Assembly (NCBI GenBank): GCA_009760855.2
Contig: WPIO01000069.1
Span: 1,966,001 to 2,030,000 of the forward strand
DNA length: 64,000 nucleotides
Reading direction: 5' to 3'
Origin: Cristatella mucedo
Taxonomy: Eukaryota; Bryozoa; Phylactolaemata; Cristatellidae
Positions 1 through 37,178 of the stretch are shown here, in pieces. The stretch's first letter is position 1, and every line of letters starts with the position of its first letter. Below the pieces are notes generated by a model, which saw nothing but the letters and a program-made list of their open reading frames with translations, did not search any database and was not told where the DNA came from. Position numbers and translations under genes: made by a program.

Positions 1-130
1 CCCGAGGTGGTGGGTTTGATTCCTGCGGTGGGCGATCCTTTATCAACACAGCAAGCGGCGGTGATAGCCGTATATGCTCTTCTGTCGCTATACAAAAAGA
101 TGCTGCTTAATCAGCTAGGATTTATTTATG
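1..130 (+). repeat. tRNA-derived SINE, cut by the window edge
   Basis: Body of the common SINE of this window: a B-box-like GGTTTGATTCC, then GCGGTGGGCGAT, GATAGCCGTA, TGTCGCTATACAAAAA and an AATCAGCTAGGATTTATTTAT tail. The 5' A-box part lies outside the window. It lies downstream of the gene in opposite orientation. Confidence 0.8.
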
Positions 131-285
131 TCACGTTCGGTTGCCGAGCTAATGTCACCTACTGGTCAAGTTGGAAGCCTATTTGCGGGCCGCTTTATTG
201 GGAGGGCGAAGAACGGAGAGCAGACGAAGAATTTGGCAAAGTTAGCTCGGAGCCTCCTCCTCCTCCGTAGTTTTCGCCCGGATAA

Positions 286-291
286 TTTATT
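286..291 (-). promoter_or_regulatory. Possible polyadenylation signal
   Basis: AATAAA on the minus strand, about 370-400 bases past the candidate stop codons. It is the nearest such hexamer I saw downstream of the last exon. Such hexamers are frequent by chance in AT-rich sequence. Confidence 0.25.
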
Positions 292-682
292 ATAATTAAC
301 ACCCAGACCTTTGACGACAGAAGCGTTTTCTCGGCAGGTTGAAGGAGGTGCAAATAACTTCCACAATTCGTACGCAACGACCTCTTATCTCTTGTGGCTG
401 ACTGCGGTTCGTCCTTTCATGTGGTCCTGAGCTGCTAATCTCACGCTAAACACTCGTTATCGTGTCATTCCGAAGCAGACAGCTCGTTGCTCCTGCGACG
501 AAGTAGCTGCCGGTATTAGCATGCTCACCGAAAGCCGCTGGGCAATGAGTTAGCCACGGAAAGCTCTCGCCCGCAACATAACGCATATTTAGCTATTTTT
601 GCGACTTTGTGAGCTTACAGGCCGGCGATACCAGACCCTGCATTACACGCTCGATCTTCACACGCGCGCGGCCGCAGTCAAC

Positions 683-25476
<24,794 letters not shown>

Positions 25477-25494
25477 GAGCTACTGAGCGCCGGC

Positions 25495-25500
25495 TTTAAA
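25495..25500 (-). promoter_or_regulatory. TATA-like box of the chitin-binding gene
   Basis: TTTAAA lies 58 bases upstream of the predicted ATG. A start site about 25 bases downstream, near 25476 in a CTCATCC context, would give a 5' UTR of roughly 39 bases. No other core element is clear. The spacing fits a TATA-driven promoter, but the start site is inferred. Confidence 0.45.
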
Positions 25501-27560
25501 GGATGGCCGAGTGCGACTACGCCCCGGTGATTATCGGTGCGATCGTGACGAGAAACTCTTTTTGTCATCAAACGTTGCTCAGTCACCGACCGCGCTTTTC
25601 GCGATATCGACCCCGAGGCGTATCCCAGCTCCGCCTCGGTTGCTGCTGCCGCCCGCGGAAGCTGGCGTCGCATCCGCACGCTGCCGCGCAGTCACAGGCA
25701 GGACAGGCGCGGAGCCGGGCGGCGGCGGCGACGGCGGAGCCATTAATGGCCGCCTCAGCCTCCATCAGTAGGTCCGGCTGTGTTAGCCCGGAGCGAGCTA
25801 AGGCCGTCCGCCCGACGTCCGACCGCCACGCTTTTTCGGCGACAGTCAGCATCCAGTGCTGCCCAAAAACGACAATATTATTATTATCATCCGCTGGTCC
25901 TTCTCGAGATTACTCGGCCTGCTGCGAACTTTGATGTGCGTCGGCCACGAAGCCGTCGCGCGCAGGTTACTCAGACTAAAACCGAAAGCCGATCGAGCAG
26001 TGATCGTCCATCGGCGCTTCGGAGCTCAGTCTTCCGCTGGCCGGCCTGCCCGCAACAGCTGCTGCGGCCATTCGCGCATTAATCACCATGCCGTGCAGGC
26101 GAGCCCGCGTCTCGCTCTCGTAACCCGGCCGCTCCGCCGTCACCGCAGCCAGCGGCGCGTCTCGACTTTGAGTCGCCGAAGCGAGGCCAGCTGGCGACGG
26201 CGGTTGCGGCGCCTGCCTGTTGCTGCCAGGTCTGAGGCGGCTCGCGCGCGAGTCGCATTCCTTGCGTCCGGGCCGCAGCTCGAGCCGCCCCACGTGCTCC
26301 GCTCTCCGGCTACACTCGCCTTGCACTTATTCGGCAGTCGGTGTTCGTCTTCGCCCCGATTGGATAAAGGTGTTTGGTTCGTTCGCTCTGTTCTCGCGGC
26401 CGCGCAGCAGCTCGTTCGCCTGGTAGAGCAGCTTCTCCCGCATCGAGAGAAGGGGGTCGATTCTGCGTCGTTTGGGGGCAATCTGCTTTGGTTCGCCTTT
26501 TTATCGCCCTGCGCTGCTCTCTCCTGGCAGCGAGCCGACGCGCTGCATGCACCTTGGCGCGTGAGCTGCCTCGCCCAGTCGACTAACTGACGTCGAACCC
26601 TACCTAAAGCTGGCAGCTTCGAGCGCGATTTCTCGCTCGAAGGCGACAAGTGCGGGCCATTGTCGTCATTGCCGGCCTCGCAGTGCCCGAGTGTCGTCGG
26701 AAGCACATTTCGTGGCGCACCGTGAATCTCGTCCGCTCGTCTTCCGGCAAGGCCGCCAGATGGCGCGCCGCTGCGAGCACCGAGCGGCGCCGCCTCGATC
26801 CAATCACGCGTCGCGGGCTTGCGCCGCTCGCGTTTCGAGCGCTCGCGCCATCGCGCGGGGTCGTCCTGCTCGGCGATCTCGTCACTCGTCTTCACGTGCG
26901 GGCGCGCTCGCCCGCATTTTCCTTTTGCCGATCGCGGCCAGGAGGGACCGAGATCGGCTGAGTGGCGGCCTCGGCGCGAGCACGCTCGTCCGACGGAAGC
27001 TCGGCGGCTCGCGGCGGCTCGCGGCCGCTCTGTCGGTCGAGGCAGAGTAGCTAGTCCTAGTGCGGCCGCTCTTCCCAAGTGCTAGCCAAGCGAGCGCAGG
27101 CACGTAGCTGGAACTGCAACGGCGGTGAAGCGGGTGATCGCTCGATTTGCTAAAGAAAAGTAAAGGGGTGGAGCTCAAAGTCAGCACGTCCTCCCGCCCT
27201 GCTCGCAAGCGAGTCGACAACGGGCAACCTGCAAGCCTGCGGAGTGAGCGGTTTCGAGGGCGCCTCTCCGCCATGGCGCTGTCGAAATACCGACCAGTTC
27301 GGCTCGCAAGTTTACAGTTGAGCTGCGTCGCTTTGTCAAAGTGCCCGCCTCGCGGTGCCATTTTTTGTCGCGGCTTAGTTTGAAATAGCCTTTCGGAAAG
27401 GGCCTTTCGAAACGATCGCAGCACCTGCGGGCCACCCGCGGTAGTCGCCTCTGCGGCGACCTCAAATTATTTGGACATCGACACAGCTGCTCAAGCAATG
27501 CCATTGAAATACTTGCCCATCTGCGATGACCCTAGACCAAAACTTGCAGATATTTTAGCT
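25501..27560. other. GC-rich, CpG-rich upstream flank
   Basis: About 2 kb of CpG-rich DNA upstream of the promoter. Long overlapping open frames occur on both strands (up to 312 codons on the minus strand at 26.1-27.1 kb) but are Arg/Ala/Ser-rich and domainless, as expected where stop codons are rare. It could include a divergent promoter; I cannot support a gene. Confidence 0.45.
26753..26766 (+). promoter_or_regulatory. CTCF-like motif upstream of the promoter
   Basis: CCGCCAGATGGCGC fits the CTCF core at 13 of 14 positions, 1.3 kb upstream of exon 1 and divergent to the intron 1 motif. Confidence 0.4.
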
Positions 27561-27589
27561 ACGCTGTAAGGCACTTAACGGCTAGTGCC

Positions 27590-27860
27590 ACACTCTGTAA
27601 CAAGGCTTGTACGTCGGCATTGCCGAAGCGACTACATTAAATTACTCATTACCGACCTGCACTGGCTTCCAATCAAGCGTGCAGACAATCCACGGCTTTT
27701 CCCGCAATTCGAAGTCGTTAATTATCTTGCTTCGGTTTATAAATCAGGCTACTCCTTCATCAGGATGCTGGATCTATTACCTGCTCTAATGACTTAAATT
27801 GTTTGCCCGTGCCTCAAATTCCATGGAGAGTGAGTGCCTTTTTTGGTGCATTCCTACAGC
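27590..27860 (+). repeat. LINE fragment, LINE-A-like
   Basis: Plus-strand translation contains LITDLHWLPIKRADNP, matching the ADLHWLPVKQRI segment after the reverse transcriptase in LINE-A. Decayed by stops and frameshifts. Confidence 0.6.
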
Positions 27861-28689
27861 CAGACCTCACTGCTGAGTGATGCAACGAAATCCCCTGCCG
27901 TAAGAAACTTAAAAGGGAGTCAAAAAAGCGATTTCATGCACCTTCATTCATTATTCGATAGGTACATTATCCTGTATCATAGGCCTGGACAAGCTGGCAT
28001 ACCATTTTTACCTAAACCATTTATCTTACCTAATTGACATGCTTAACAGACAGCATATGTAAAGTAACTACAAATAGATGAAGGGACTTGAGGATTTTAT
28101 AAAAACATCAATAACAATAATGACATTATTATAATTATGACCAATAGTAAACCGTTTGTCCACAAAATTGATTTCGGCTGCTGTCAATTTATCAGCGAAT
28201 CTGTCCTGGCACTATCCGTCTAGTCCAAGTCGGTAGCGTAATACTATAGACTCTATCCTTACACAGTGGCTCCAGTGGACAGCTTAAGTATTTTCATGTT
28301 TCAAAGATTAAAAACCCAAAGAAAAGCTTTGTCGCTTGACGGTTCAAAATACCACTGATAAGTCACTTTGGACGAAGTCACCTGTTTCTATAGCTCTCTA
28401 TTCGGGATTAGCTAATAATCATCAGGGCTGTAATAACTTGACGGATATAACATTCCTACGACTGACTGCTCATCATTTCTAAACTTTCCTAGGTGATTAT
28501 AATTATATATAGCATAAATAATGCTCAACAAATTACCGTCATTAGTATTTTCGCCAGCCAAAACGTCTTTTTTTGTAACAGCTTTCGCTATCGTTCGTAG
28601 CATGCTGGTAGAACTGCTAGCACTGCCCGGTGTAGCCACCTGGTTAGTTTCTGTGTAAACTAGCTCTATATAAAAACAATAGTATTAGT
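27861..28689. other. AT-rich intergenic DNA
   Basis: No gene, splice-supported exon or recognisable repeat was seen. Confidence 0.5.
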
Positions 28690-29460
28690 GACGCGTTTAT
28701 AATAGCACCCTCAGAGAACTTAATCTCATTCGAGGCCATTTACCTTTGCTGTAATGGAAACATGATCGAATAGTTGGAGATAGCATGCTCAATAACAACA
28801 GGTAAAACATGGTTAGAGGTGACATGCACAGGCTCAGCATGCCACTATGGTTAGTGGCAGCATGCACAGTGTTAGCACACATAATCGCGCATAGGCCAAT
28901 CAAATGGACCAAGTCAATAGTGTGATGAATAAGTGCATTTTAGCTTCTTTTAGACGTGTTCAAGTCAGGGGATGCCTCGACGCAAGTCGGAAGTGAGTTC
29001 CAGGCTTTGAGAGTAAATGAACTAAAGCCACGGTCTTCAAAGGATTTGAGTTTCGTATGAGGTATAGATTAACAGTTAAATCGCAAAAGTGGCTTGTTCA
29101 ATGTTTAGCCTGGAGAGAGAGAGATCTGATTGATACGCTGGACCCAAAGAAAGAAGGGACCTACGAGTAAGTTATAAAAATCTTTAATTCAATGCTTTGC
29201 TTGACTAAGACACAATAAAAATCAGCTACAAGTGGTGTGACGTGGCATCGGTGACGTTCACGACAGACAAGCCTTGCTGCAGAGCTGTGCAGCTGCTATA
29301 AGGACCTGCTCGCCTAGACCAGAAGACTAGCAAGCACTGTGCTACAAAAGTCAATACCGGATTTCGCAAATGCATGGATTACTTTAGTTATGGTATTCTT
29401 GCCTAAGAAAGTCTGAATTTTAGCACTGTCACGAATCAGAGAGTAGATACCACTAGTGGT
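28690..29460 (-). repeat. LINE-A 3' part, truncated
   Basis: Reverse orientation. Begins with a decayed terminal stem-loop (GCACCCTCAGAGAACTTAATC), continues through the 3' UTR (TGCACAGGCTCAGCATGC) into the C-terminal coding part. No intact frame. Confidence 0.75.
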
Positions 29461-30402
29461 CTTGAACAGTGTTGCCCCTTCAAAGAAATGCAGATTTAGA
29501 GAGCTATTTTGCCACAAATAAAGCTGATTTTATGGCATATTTAATTCGAAAAAATATTCTAATGAGACTAAAAGGTGATTTGGATAATTCTCAACTAAAT
29601 ACAAGTCCTTCCGGGAACGGTATGGCTAAAGGACTGGGAAAAATACACGGAGTAATTAAAAAGCCTACACAATTGTTGCAAACGTGATGTGCAGCTTATC
29701 CTCGTTGGCTGGACAAGACCGCAAACACGGCGCTCGTAATGGTGCTTGTCTCAGCCAACGCACGATTAATACTGGTGATACCGAATCTAGCAGCACGGCT
29801 ATAGACTAATGGGTGCAGCAGCAATGCATGTAAGTGTGCCGCCAGTAGCAGTACATGCCAGTGACGAAGAGAGCCAACAGGTTAATGCGAAAAGGCATGT
29901 CCATAATATAGATACGTCTATTTGACAGCAATGGATAATTACAGGTGTTCACCAGGAACCGTGTCATTTACCGAAGGCTCCGGTGCCTAGATCTCTTATC
30001 AGCTCAAATACCAATGTCAACTCTGGACACACAACACACGACAGACTGTGTAACATTGGCTTTTATGCGGCCTCAGCTACATGTTATCACATCTGCGGTT
30101 CCAAGCAGTACCGATTTCGGCACCGCAAATAATGAATATCAGTCATTATCTAGCCGATTTAGCAGGTCGCCATTTCACTCCCGCTCCTTAAAATAAGGCC
30201 CTAATAGTAACAGCCCAACAACCAATCACAGCTTTTGCCAACTTCCGGCTTCGCCACTGCATTAGGCTTTATGGTAAATGGCTGGGATTACTTTTCAGAG
30301 GCCTTATTTAAAGCTGTTACTGTTTTGTCTGTAGTGTTTCCGCCAGCATTCGTCTGGCCAATAAGCTGTGAATCAAAGCGTCTCTAGATCATCATCTTTT
30401 CG

Positions 30403-30566
30403 TCCTTGTCTCAGACACCTCACATGGCCGGAGTCAATATAATCATTGTCTCAGACACCTCACATGGCCGGAGTCAATACAATCCTTGTCTCAGACACCT
30501 TGCGTGGCCGGAGTCAATACAATCCTCGTCTCAGACACCTCACATGGCCGGAGTCAATACAAGATC
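30403..30566. repeat. 40-bp minisatellite, four copies
   Basis: Four tandem copies of TGTCTCAGACACCTCACATG plus GCCGGAGTCAATATAATCAT with few differences. Confidence 0.93.
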
Positions 30567-30789
30567 GTTCAGCCACAATAGTACGTTAATAAATACCTGA
30601 AGTGATCTCTAAGTGCAACGAGATTAAAATGTAAAACATAAAGAAAGTCATATCTCGCATTACTGAAGCCCAAGCGAATAAAACAGGGACTATGTATTCA
30701 CACCTGCGTTGCCTTAGCAATCCTGATCTAACTGCCTTTTATTCTGTTAGACAGTCTGTGGCCTGTTTTAGCAAACTTCGGGTGCCGAT

Positions 30790-31420
30790 CAGAGCTTAAT
30801 AATAACAATAATGATGCTTTTTATATTACGACCTAAAAAAACTCAATCTCTTTTTGGGATGTTTACATATTCTGCAAATGAAGTATGATCGAATGGTTAG
30901 TGGTAGCATGCTTAATAGACAGCAAGCATAGCGTAGTAAGGGGTGACATGCACAGGGTCAGCACACAAGTATAGTTAGTGGCAGAACGCACGGTGTCAGC
31001 ACGCATAAGCACGTACAAGAAAATCACATGGACCCACAAGATATTGTGATAACTAGGCGCATTTTCAGCTTCTTTGTAAGTGTGGTCAAGTCAGAAGATG
31101 TCGTAACTCAAGTCACGAGTGAGTTCCGCGCTTTGGGAGCATACGAACCAAAGGCAAGGTCTCCAGAGGTTATAAGGTTTGTGCAAGTTATGAGTAAGCA
31201 GCTATATTTCAAAAAGCAGGTGGCCCTATGCTTAGCCTGTTTGGGGTGCAGATTTGATAGATGCTGATTTGATAGGCTGGAGGTAATGAATGAAGGGACC
31301 TAAAAGTGAATGATGAAATCTTGAAGTCGATGCTTTGCTTGACTGGACGCCAGTGCAGGTCGGCGAAAAGTAGTGAGATGTGGCAACTGCGACGGTCAGC
31401 TGACAGTCAAGTTGCTACAG
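30790..31420 (-). repeat. LINE-A 3' part, truncated
   Basis: Reverse copy with AATAATAACAATAATGATGC tail, 3' UTR (GGGTGACATGCACAGGGTCA) and C-terminal coding sequence (GTGCAGGTCGGCGAAAAGTA). Decayed. Confidence 0.75.
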
Positions 31421-31756
31421 ATCGAGACGAGAAGGCAAGTGCATTTGCTATTAATTCGTCAATTCAGTGAACCGTAACGTGACAATGACACCACGAAGTT
31501 GGTTGCCTCGCTGGAAGATGACAACATGGAAATTAGCTGCTCACTACGTAAATGGCATAATGGCACATAAATTCTCGGAGAAATCACAGAACTCCTTCTC
31601 ACACCACACTCCAACCGAGCGGGTGACTAGAAAACTTTGATTTTCTAATAGTTGACTCTGTTGTCCGACTGTACCATGTACTTAAAATTAAGGCCGCTTT
31701 ACCTCACGGCTTTGTGCTTCGTTCTTCTGTTCGCTTTACCGTTTTTGTCCTTATGA

Positions 31757-34702
31757 CAATAATATAATAATATTATTGCGTTTGATAAAGCAGCCTCAGA
31801 GAACCCAATCTCTTTCGTGGCGCTTCAAATTTGCTGAAAAGGGAACAGCGATTGAACGGTTAGTAATATCGTGATAAACGTGAATAACATGGTTAGGAGT
31901 GACATGTACAGGGTCAGCATGCAAATGTGATTAGTGGCAGCATGCACGGTGTCAGCACTCATCAGCACATAAAGGACGAATCACAGAGACCCACTGAATG
32001 CTGTCCTAAATAGGTGTGTTTTTAAGTTCCTTTTAAATGAGGTCAAGTCAGGGGATGTTCTGACACATGTTGGGAGGGAGTTCCAGGCTTTGGGAGCATA
32101 CGAACTAAACGCACGGTCTCAAAAGGATTTGAGGTTTGTACAAGGTATTGGTAAACTGTTAGATTTTGAAAAGCTGGTGGTACGATGCTTAGCCTGGTGG
32201 GGCAGTAGGTCTGAGAGATTGGCTGGAGCCAAAGAAGGAAGTGACCAACAAGTGAGCGACAAGACCTTGAATTCGATCCGTTGCTTAACTGGTAGCCAGT
32301 AAAGGTCGGCGAGAAGTGGTGTAATGTGGCAACTGCTACGTTCACGACAGACAAGCCTAGCTGTGGAGTTTTGCACCATCTGTAATCACCTGATTGCACA
32401 TGCCGGTAGGCCAGCAAGCATGGAGTTACAGAAGTCATGACTGGATGTCACAAATGCATGTACCAACTTAGACGAGATATCCTTATCTAAACGAGCCCTA
32501 ATTGTATCAATGTTATGTAGCTGAAAGAAGGCAGACTTGATTGTCGAGCTGATGTGGTCGTCTGACGAGGAGTCACTTTGGGGCATGACACCTAGATTTC
32601 GAGCTGATTAGACAGGAGATATGCTGGCAGAGCCAATTTTGAGCGTCAGTCGTTCCGATTTCTGAATCACACTGGGTTTGCTTATAACTAGTAAGTTAGC
32701 TTTATCATCGTTTAGTTTTAGAAAAATTGCTGCCATCCATGTGGGGATGTCATTAATACATGCAGCAATTGAGTTGAGAGAATTCGAGGTTATCGATGGC
32801 TGGAATGGATCAAAGCAAAGGTACTACTGAGTGTCATCTAAATAGAAGTGAAAGCCGAGATTGTGCTTGGCAATCATATCAGCAAGAGGAAGATTATAAA
32901 CCGTGACAAGAACCAGACCTAGCACGGAGCCCTGAGGTACCCCATATTTCAGATGTACCTCGGATGATCTTCGTTCATTGACCTCAATAGTCTGGAGTCT
33001 GCCACTGAGGTAGGACCTGAACCACTGCAGAGCAGTGCCAGTGATGCCCAGGCGAGATGAGTGACGCTGTAGAAGAACTTTGTGATCGATTTAATAAAAA
33101 GCAGCCGAAAGATCAAGCAGAACAAGTAGAGACACTCAATCTACGTCTGCCTTCCTAAGTAGGTCATTGTACAGCCTAAGAAATGCTGACTGTGAGGAGT
33201 GATAAGCTCTATAGCCAGACTGGAACTTACCAGAATGGCTTGAAGATTCACGATATAAGTGCAGCAGGTCCGCCATGACCCATTCCAATGTCTTTAATAG
33301 AAATGGTCGAAGGGAGACTGGGCGGTAGTTGTCATGTGTTCTTTCGTGAGAAGTGGCCTGACTTTTTTGAAAGGTGCTGGGACATGACATGAAGCTAATG
33401 ACATATTAATGATGTTATTTAAGGATGGCAGCAGCAGATCAATGCAACTTAGGAGCAGGACAGTGAGAATAGGGTCCATAGGACTTCTTGTCATTTTTGA
33501 TTGGGATAAGAACTTCAGGACGAGATTACTAGTGACCTGCTTAAATGTAGACATTGAGGTGCAGCCAGGTATTGGGTAACCGCATTCTAGGGGGGTGTTG
33601 TCATTGCAGGGACGGACTCTCTTATCTTGTCTATCTTATGCACAAAGAATCGACAGAAACAATCGGCTAGATCATCAAAAAGATCATCAGGTAAGAAGCT
33701 TATCTGAGAGCGGTTAAGGAGATGGTTGATCGTTGACTTCAGCATCTTTGGATTGTGCATCTGTGATTCAACAAAGTTTTTATAGAAGCTACACTTGGCC
33801 TTTGCTAGGATCGATTAGTACGACATACACGAGTATATGCATATGCCTGTCGATGGACAGTCAGTCCTAATATTTCGCATGCTTTTTCAAGCTTGTGCTT
33901 AGTAGATCTGGCTAGTTTAATTTCTGTGGTAAACCACAGGCTGTCTGTGCGAGGGCTCACAAAGCTCTTAGTCAAAGGTGAAAACTCGTCCAACTTGTCA
34001 GCTCGTGTCGTGTTGTAGCTATCTCCCAATGATTACATATCCGAGGGAGGGCTGAGCAGCAGAGGCGAAGCAGATTTTCTTGCACGGACAGCATCGATTT
34101 CTAATGTCTTGAGGTTTCACGATTGACAGGTTATTTTAGAGGAGGAGGTGGGCACACACTGTAGATTGAATGAGATCTGCATGTGGTCAGATAATAAGGA
34201 TTTGGTAGTATTTGGTGATGACAAAGTGCCGTTACAAGAGAAAATCTGGTCGAGTGTGTAGCCCTTAATGTGAGCAGGGCCGTGCACACGAGGTTCAAGA
34301 AAAATTGAGTCAGTCTATGCACGAAATTCTGTGCTGAAGGCGTCAGATAAGTTATCAACGTGAATATTGAAATCACCCATAACGAGGAAGGATCCAATTT
34401 CTTGCAGGCAGAATTGAAATGAAATTAGAGAAATATGAGATAAAGGAGGATTTGATACCTGGTTGGCGATAGATTACTGCCACTTTCGGTAGCTTGTTTT
34501 TTGGTGAGACCAAGATAATTGATTCAAAAGACCGTTTCGAGGGTAGTGCAAATGGCTTGAAGTTGAATTTCGAGAGCACGATAACATCAACTCCACCTCC
34601 AGTTTTCATTGTTCTGGGGGTGTGAAAAAAGAGAAACCAGCTGGGATTGCATCTTTAATTGGTGAGCAGTATCAATTTTAGCCAAGTTTCAGTTAGGGTT
34701 AG
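31757..34702 (-). mobile_element. LINE-A copy, longest uninterrupted one (pseudo)
   Basis: About 2.95 kb of a Jockey-superfamily, CR1/L2-like non-LTR retrotransposon. On the minus strand the order is endonuclease (LTETWL, TPRTMKTGGGVDVI, VIYRQPG, a GDFNIH motif and SDH), a linker, then reverse transcriptase (FDLSAAF, GITGTALQWFRSYLSGRLQ, KYGVPQGSVLG, YLDDTQ in place of YADDTQ). Next comes the HITPLLADLYWLPVKQRI region, then the 3' UTR, stem-loop and (TAA)n. Many stops and frameshifts make it inactive. The right end meets a SINE, and the endonuclease start is missing or cut there. Confidence 0.88.
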
Positions 34703-34884
34703 CATGAGCCGTGATGGCACACTAGGTAAGGTGGTTGCTTTCACGACCTCGATCCCGAGGTCGTGGGTTCGATTCCTGTGGTGGGCGATTCTTTATCGCC
34801 ACTGCAAGCGGTGGTGATAGCCGTAAAGGCTCTTCTGTCGCTATACAAAAAGAGGCTGTTTAATCAGCTAGGATTTTCTTTTTA
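34703..34884 (+). repeat. tRNA-derived SINE, full length
   Basis: Near-consensus copy: GTGATGGCACACTAGGTAAGG (A-box), GTGGGTTCGATTCC (B-box), TTTATCGCCACTGCAAGCGG plus TGGTGATAGCC (a stem-loop), CTGTCGCTATACAAAAAGAG and AATCAGCTAGGATTT. Confidence 0.92.
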
Positions 34885-34985
34885 CCATTTTCAGAAATAA
34901 TGTCGCTTATTACCAGAGGTTTATTAAACGCTGAGCGAGGATTCCAAAAGCAAGCGTAAAGTGTGACCGATGGAGTTATAACAAG

Positions 34986-35178
34986 CCGGATGACCACTAA
35001 GTTGCACACTAGGTACGGCGGTTGCTTTCACGACCTCGGTCCAGCGGTCGTGGGTTCGATTCCTGCCGTTGGCAATTCTTTATCGCTACTGCAAGCACTG
35101 GTGATAGCCGTAAAGGATCTTCTGTCGCCATACAAAAAGAGGCTGTTAATTCAGTTAGGATTTATTTATTTATTTAGG
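34986..35178 (+). repeat. tRNA-derived SINE, full length
   Basis: Second near-consensus copy 100 bases after the first, same orientation, ending in (TTTA)n. Independent differences show separate insertions rather than one tandem duplication. Confidence 0.92.
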
Positions 35179-35395
35179 TTAGAGAGATTCACAGAGAGGC
35201 ACATGGGGGAGCCTGCTGAACGGTTTGAAACAATTTAAGCACAGAACCAGCCTGGCACAATAGCTATAGCATCCTACTACCTGCAGGAGTGGCTGATTGA
35301 TGTCGGCTGGCTTGTCAACCCTACGGTCACGACCAGTTTATTAAGGGTAGGTTGACACAGGCAGAAGGTCGCTGCCGACGGGAGTCGGCCAAGAG

Positions 35396-37178
35396 GGGTA
35401 AGTCATATCTCCATCAAAGAAGACAACCAGTCCTCTGGACCCTATTCCCACTGTCCTGCTCATACGGTGCATTGATCTGCTGCTGCCATGCAGAACTAAC
35501 ATCATTAATATGCCAACATACTCAGGCCATGTCCCACCACCTTTCAAAAAAGCTGTAGTCAGGCCACTTCTCAAGAAATCGACACTCGACCGAGAGAACA
35601 AAAGCAATTCTACAATTCCAATCAAAGACACTGGAACGGGTCGTGGCGGACCAGCTAAACTCATATATCGAAACCTCACACCTTTCTAGTAATTTCCAGT
35701 CTGGCTTTACAGCTAATCACTCCACAGAGTCAGCATTGCTTAGGGTATACAACGACTCACTTAGAAATGTAGACATGGGTAGAGTGTCTCTGCTTGTTTT
35801 GATTGATCTTTCGGCTGCTTTTGATACCATCGATCGCAAAGTTCTTCTGGAGTGCCTCTCATCTGACCTGGGCATCACTGGCACGGGTCTGCAGTAGTCC
35901 AGGTCCAATCTCAGTGGGAGACTCCAGAGAATTGACGTGAATAGACGAAGATCATCTGAGCAACCTCTGAAATATGGAGTACCTCAGGGCTCCGTGCTAT
36001 GTCCGGTTCTTTCCACGGTTTATACTCTCCCTCTTGCTGATGTGATTGCCAAGCACTATCTCGGCTTTCACTTCTATGCGGATGACACTCAGTAGTACCT
36101 TTGCTTTGATCCCTCCCAGCCTCCGAGCACCTCAAATTCTCTCATCTCAGTTGCTGCATGTATTGATGACATCCGTACATGGATGGCAGCAAATTTTGTA
36201 AAACTAAACGATGATATAACTAACTTACTAGTTATTGACAAACCCAGTAGGATTCCGAAATTGGAACGGCTGACACTCATAATTGGCTCTCCCTGCATAT
36301 CTCCAGCTGAATCCGCTTGAAATCTAGGTATCATATTTCAAAGCAACCTCTCATTAGAGGACCATATCAGCTTCACAGTCAAATCTGCCTATTCTCAACT
36401 TCATATAATTTCGAAAAATAGGGCTTGTTTAGATAAGGATACCACGTCCAAGTTGGTCCATGCATTCGTGACATCCCGTCTCGACTTCTGCAACTCACTG
36501 CTCGCTTGCCTACCAGCATGTGCAAACAGGCGATTGCAGCTTGTGCAAAACTCAGCAGCTAGGCTTGTCTGTCGTGAGCTTTGCAGTTGCCACATTACTC
36601 CACTTCTCGCCGACTTGCACTGGCTACCAGTTAAGCAACGGATTGAATTCAAGGTCTTGTCGCTCACTTTTAGGTCAGTTTATTCGTTGGCTCCAGCCAA
36701 TCTCTCAGATCTACTGCCCCACCAGGCCAAGCATCGTACCACCAGCTTTTTAAAATCTAACAGTATACCAATACCTTGTACAAACCTCAAATCCTTTTGA
36801 GACCGTGCATTTATTTCGTATGCTCCCAAAGCCTGGAACTCCCTCCCGACTTGCGTCCGAACATCCCCTGATTTGACCGCATTTGAAAAGAACTTGAAAA
36901 CACACCTATTTAGGACAGCATTTAGTGGGTTCCTGCGATTCGTCCGTCATGTGCTTATGAGCACTGACACCGTTTAGGCTGCCACTAACCACATTTGCAT
37001 GCTGAACCTGTGCATGGCACCCCTAACCATGTCATTCATTTTGCTTGTCAATCAAGCATGATTTTACTCACCATTCAAGTGCATTTCTGTCCCAGCAAAT
37101 GTAAAGCACCTAGAGAGAGAGAGATTAAGTTCTCGGAGGGTGCTTTATCAAGTGCATTATTAATAATATTATTATTCT
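35396..37178 (+). mobile_element. LINE-A copy, reverse transcriptase to 3' end (pseudo)
   Basis: Sense strand. Encodes LIDLSAAFDTIDRKVLL, GVPQGSVLCPVL, FHFYADDTQ followed at once by a stop, then VTSRLDFCNSLLACLPAC and HITPLLADLHWLPVKQRI. It ends GTAAAGCACC...GGTGCTTTATC and (ATT)n. The endonuclease half is absent. Stops and frameshifts make it dead. Confidence 0.88.

Noticed and set aside
26140-27078. 312-codon minus-strand and 244-codon plus-strand frames upstream of the promoter
   Set aside because: Overlapping on both strands in CpG-rich DNA, Arg/Ala/Ser-rich and without domains; expected from low stop-codon density.
27273-27383. Small frame MALSKYRPVRLASL with a good Kozak context (CCGCCATGG)
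   Set aside because: 37 codons, no splice donor in phase, no recognisable similarity.
30403-30566. CRISPR-like repeat array
   Set aside because: The repeats are contiguous 40-bp tandem units with no unique spacers, in eukaryotic DNA.
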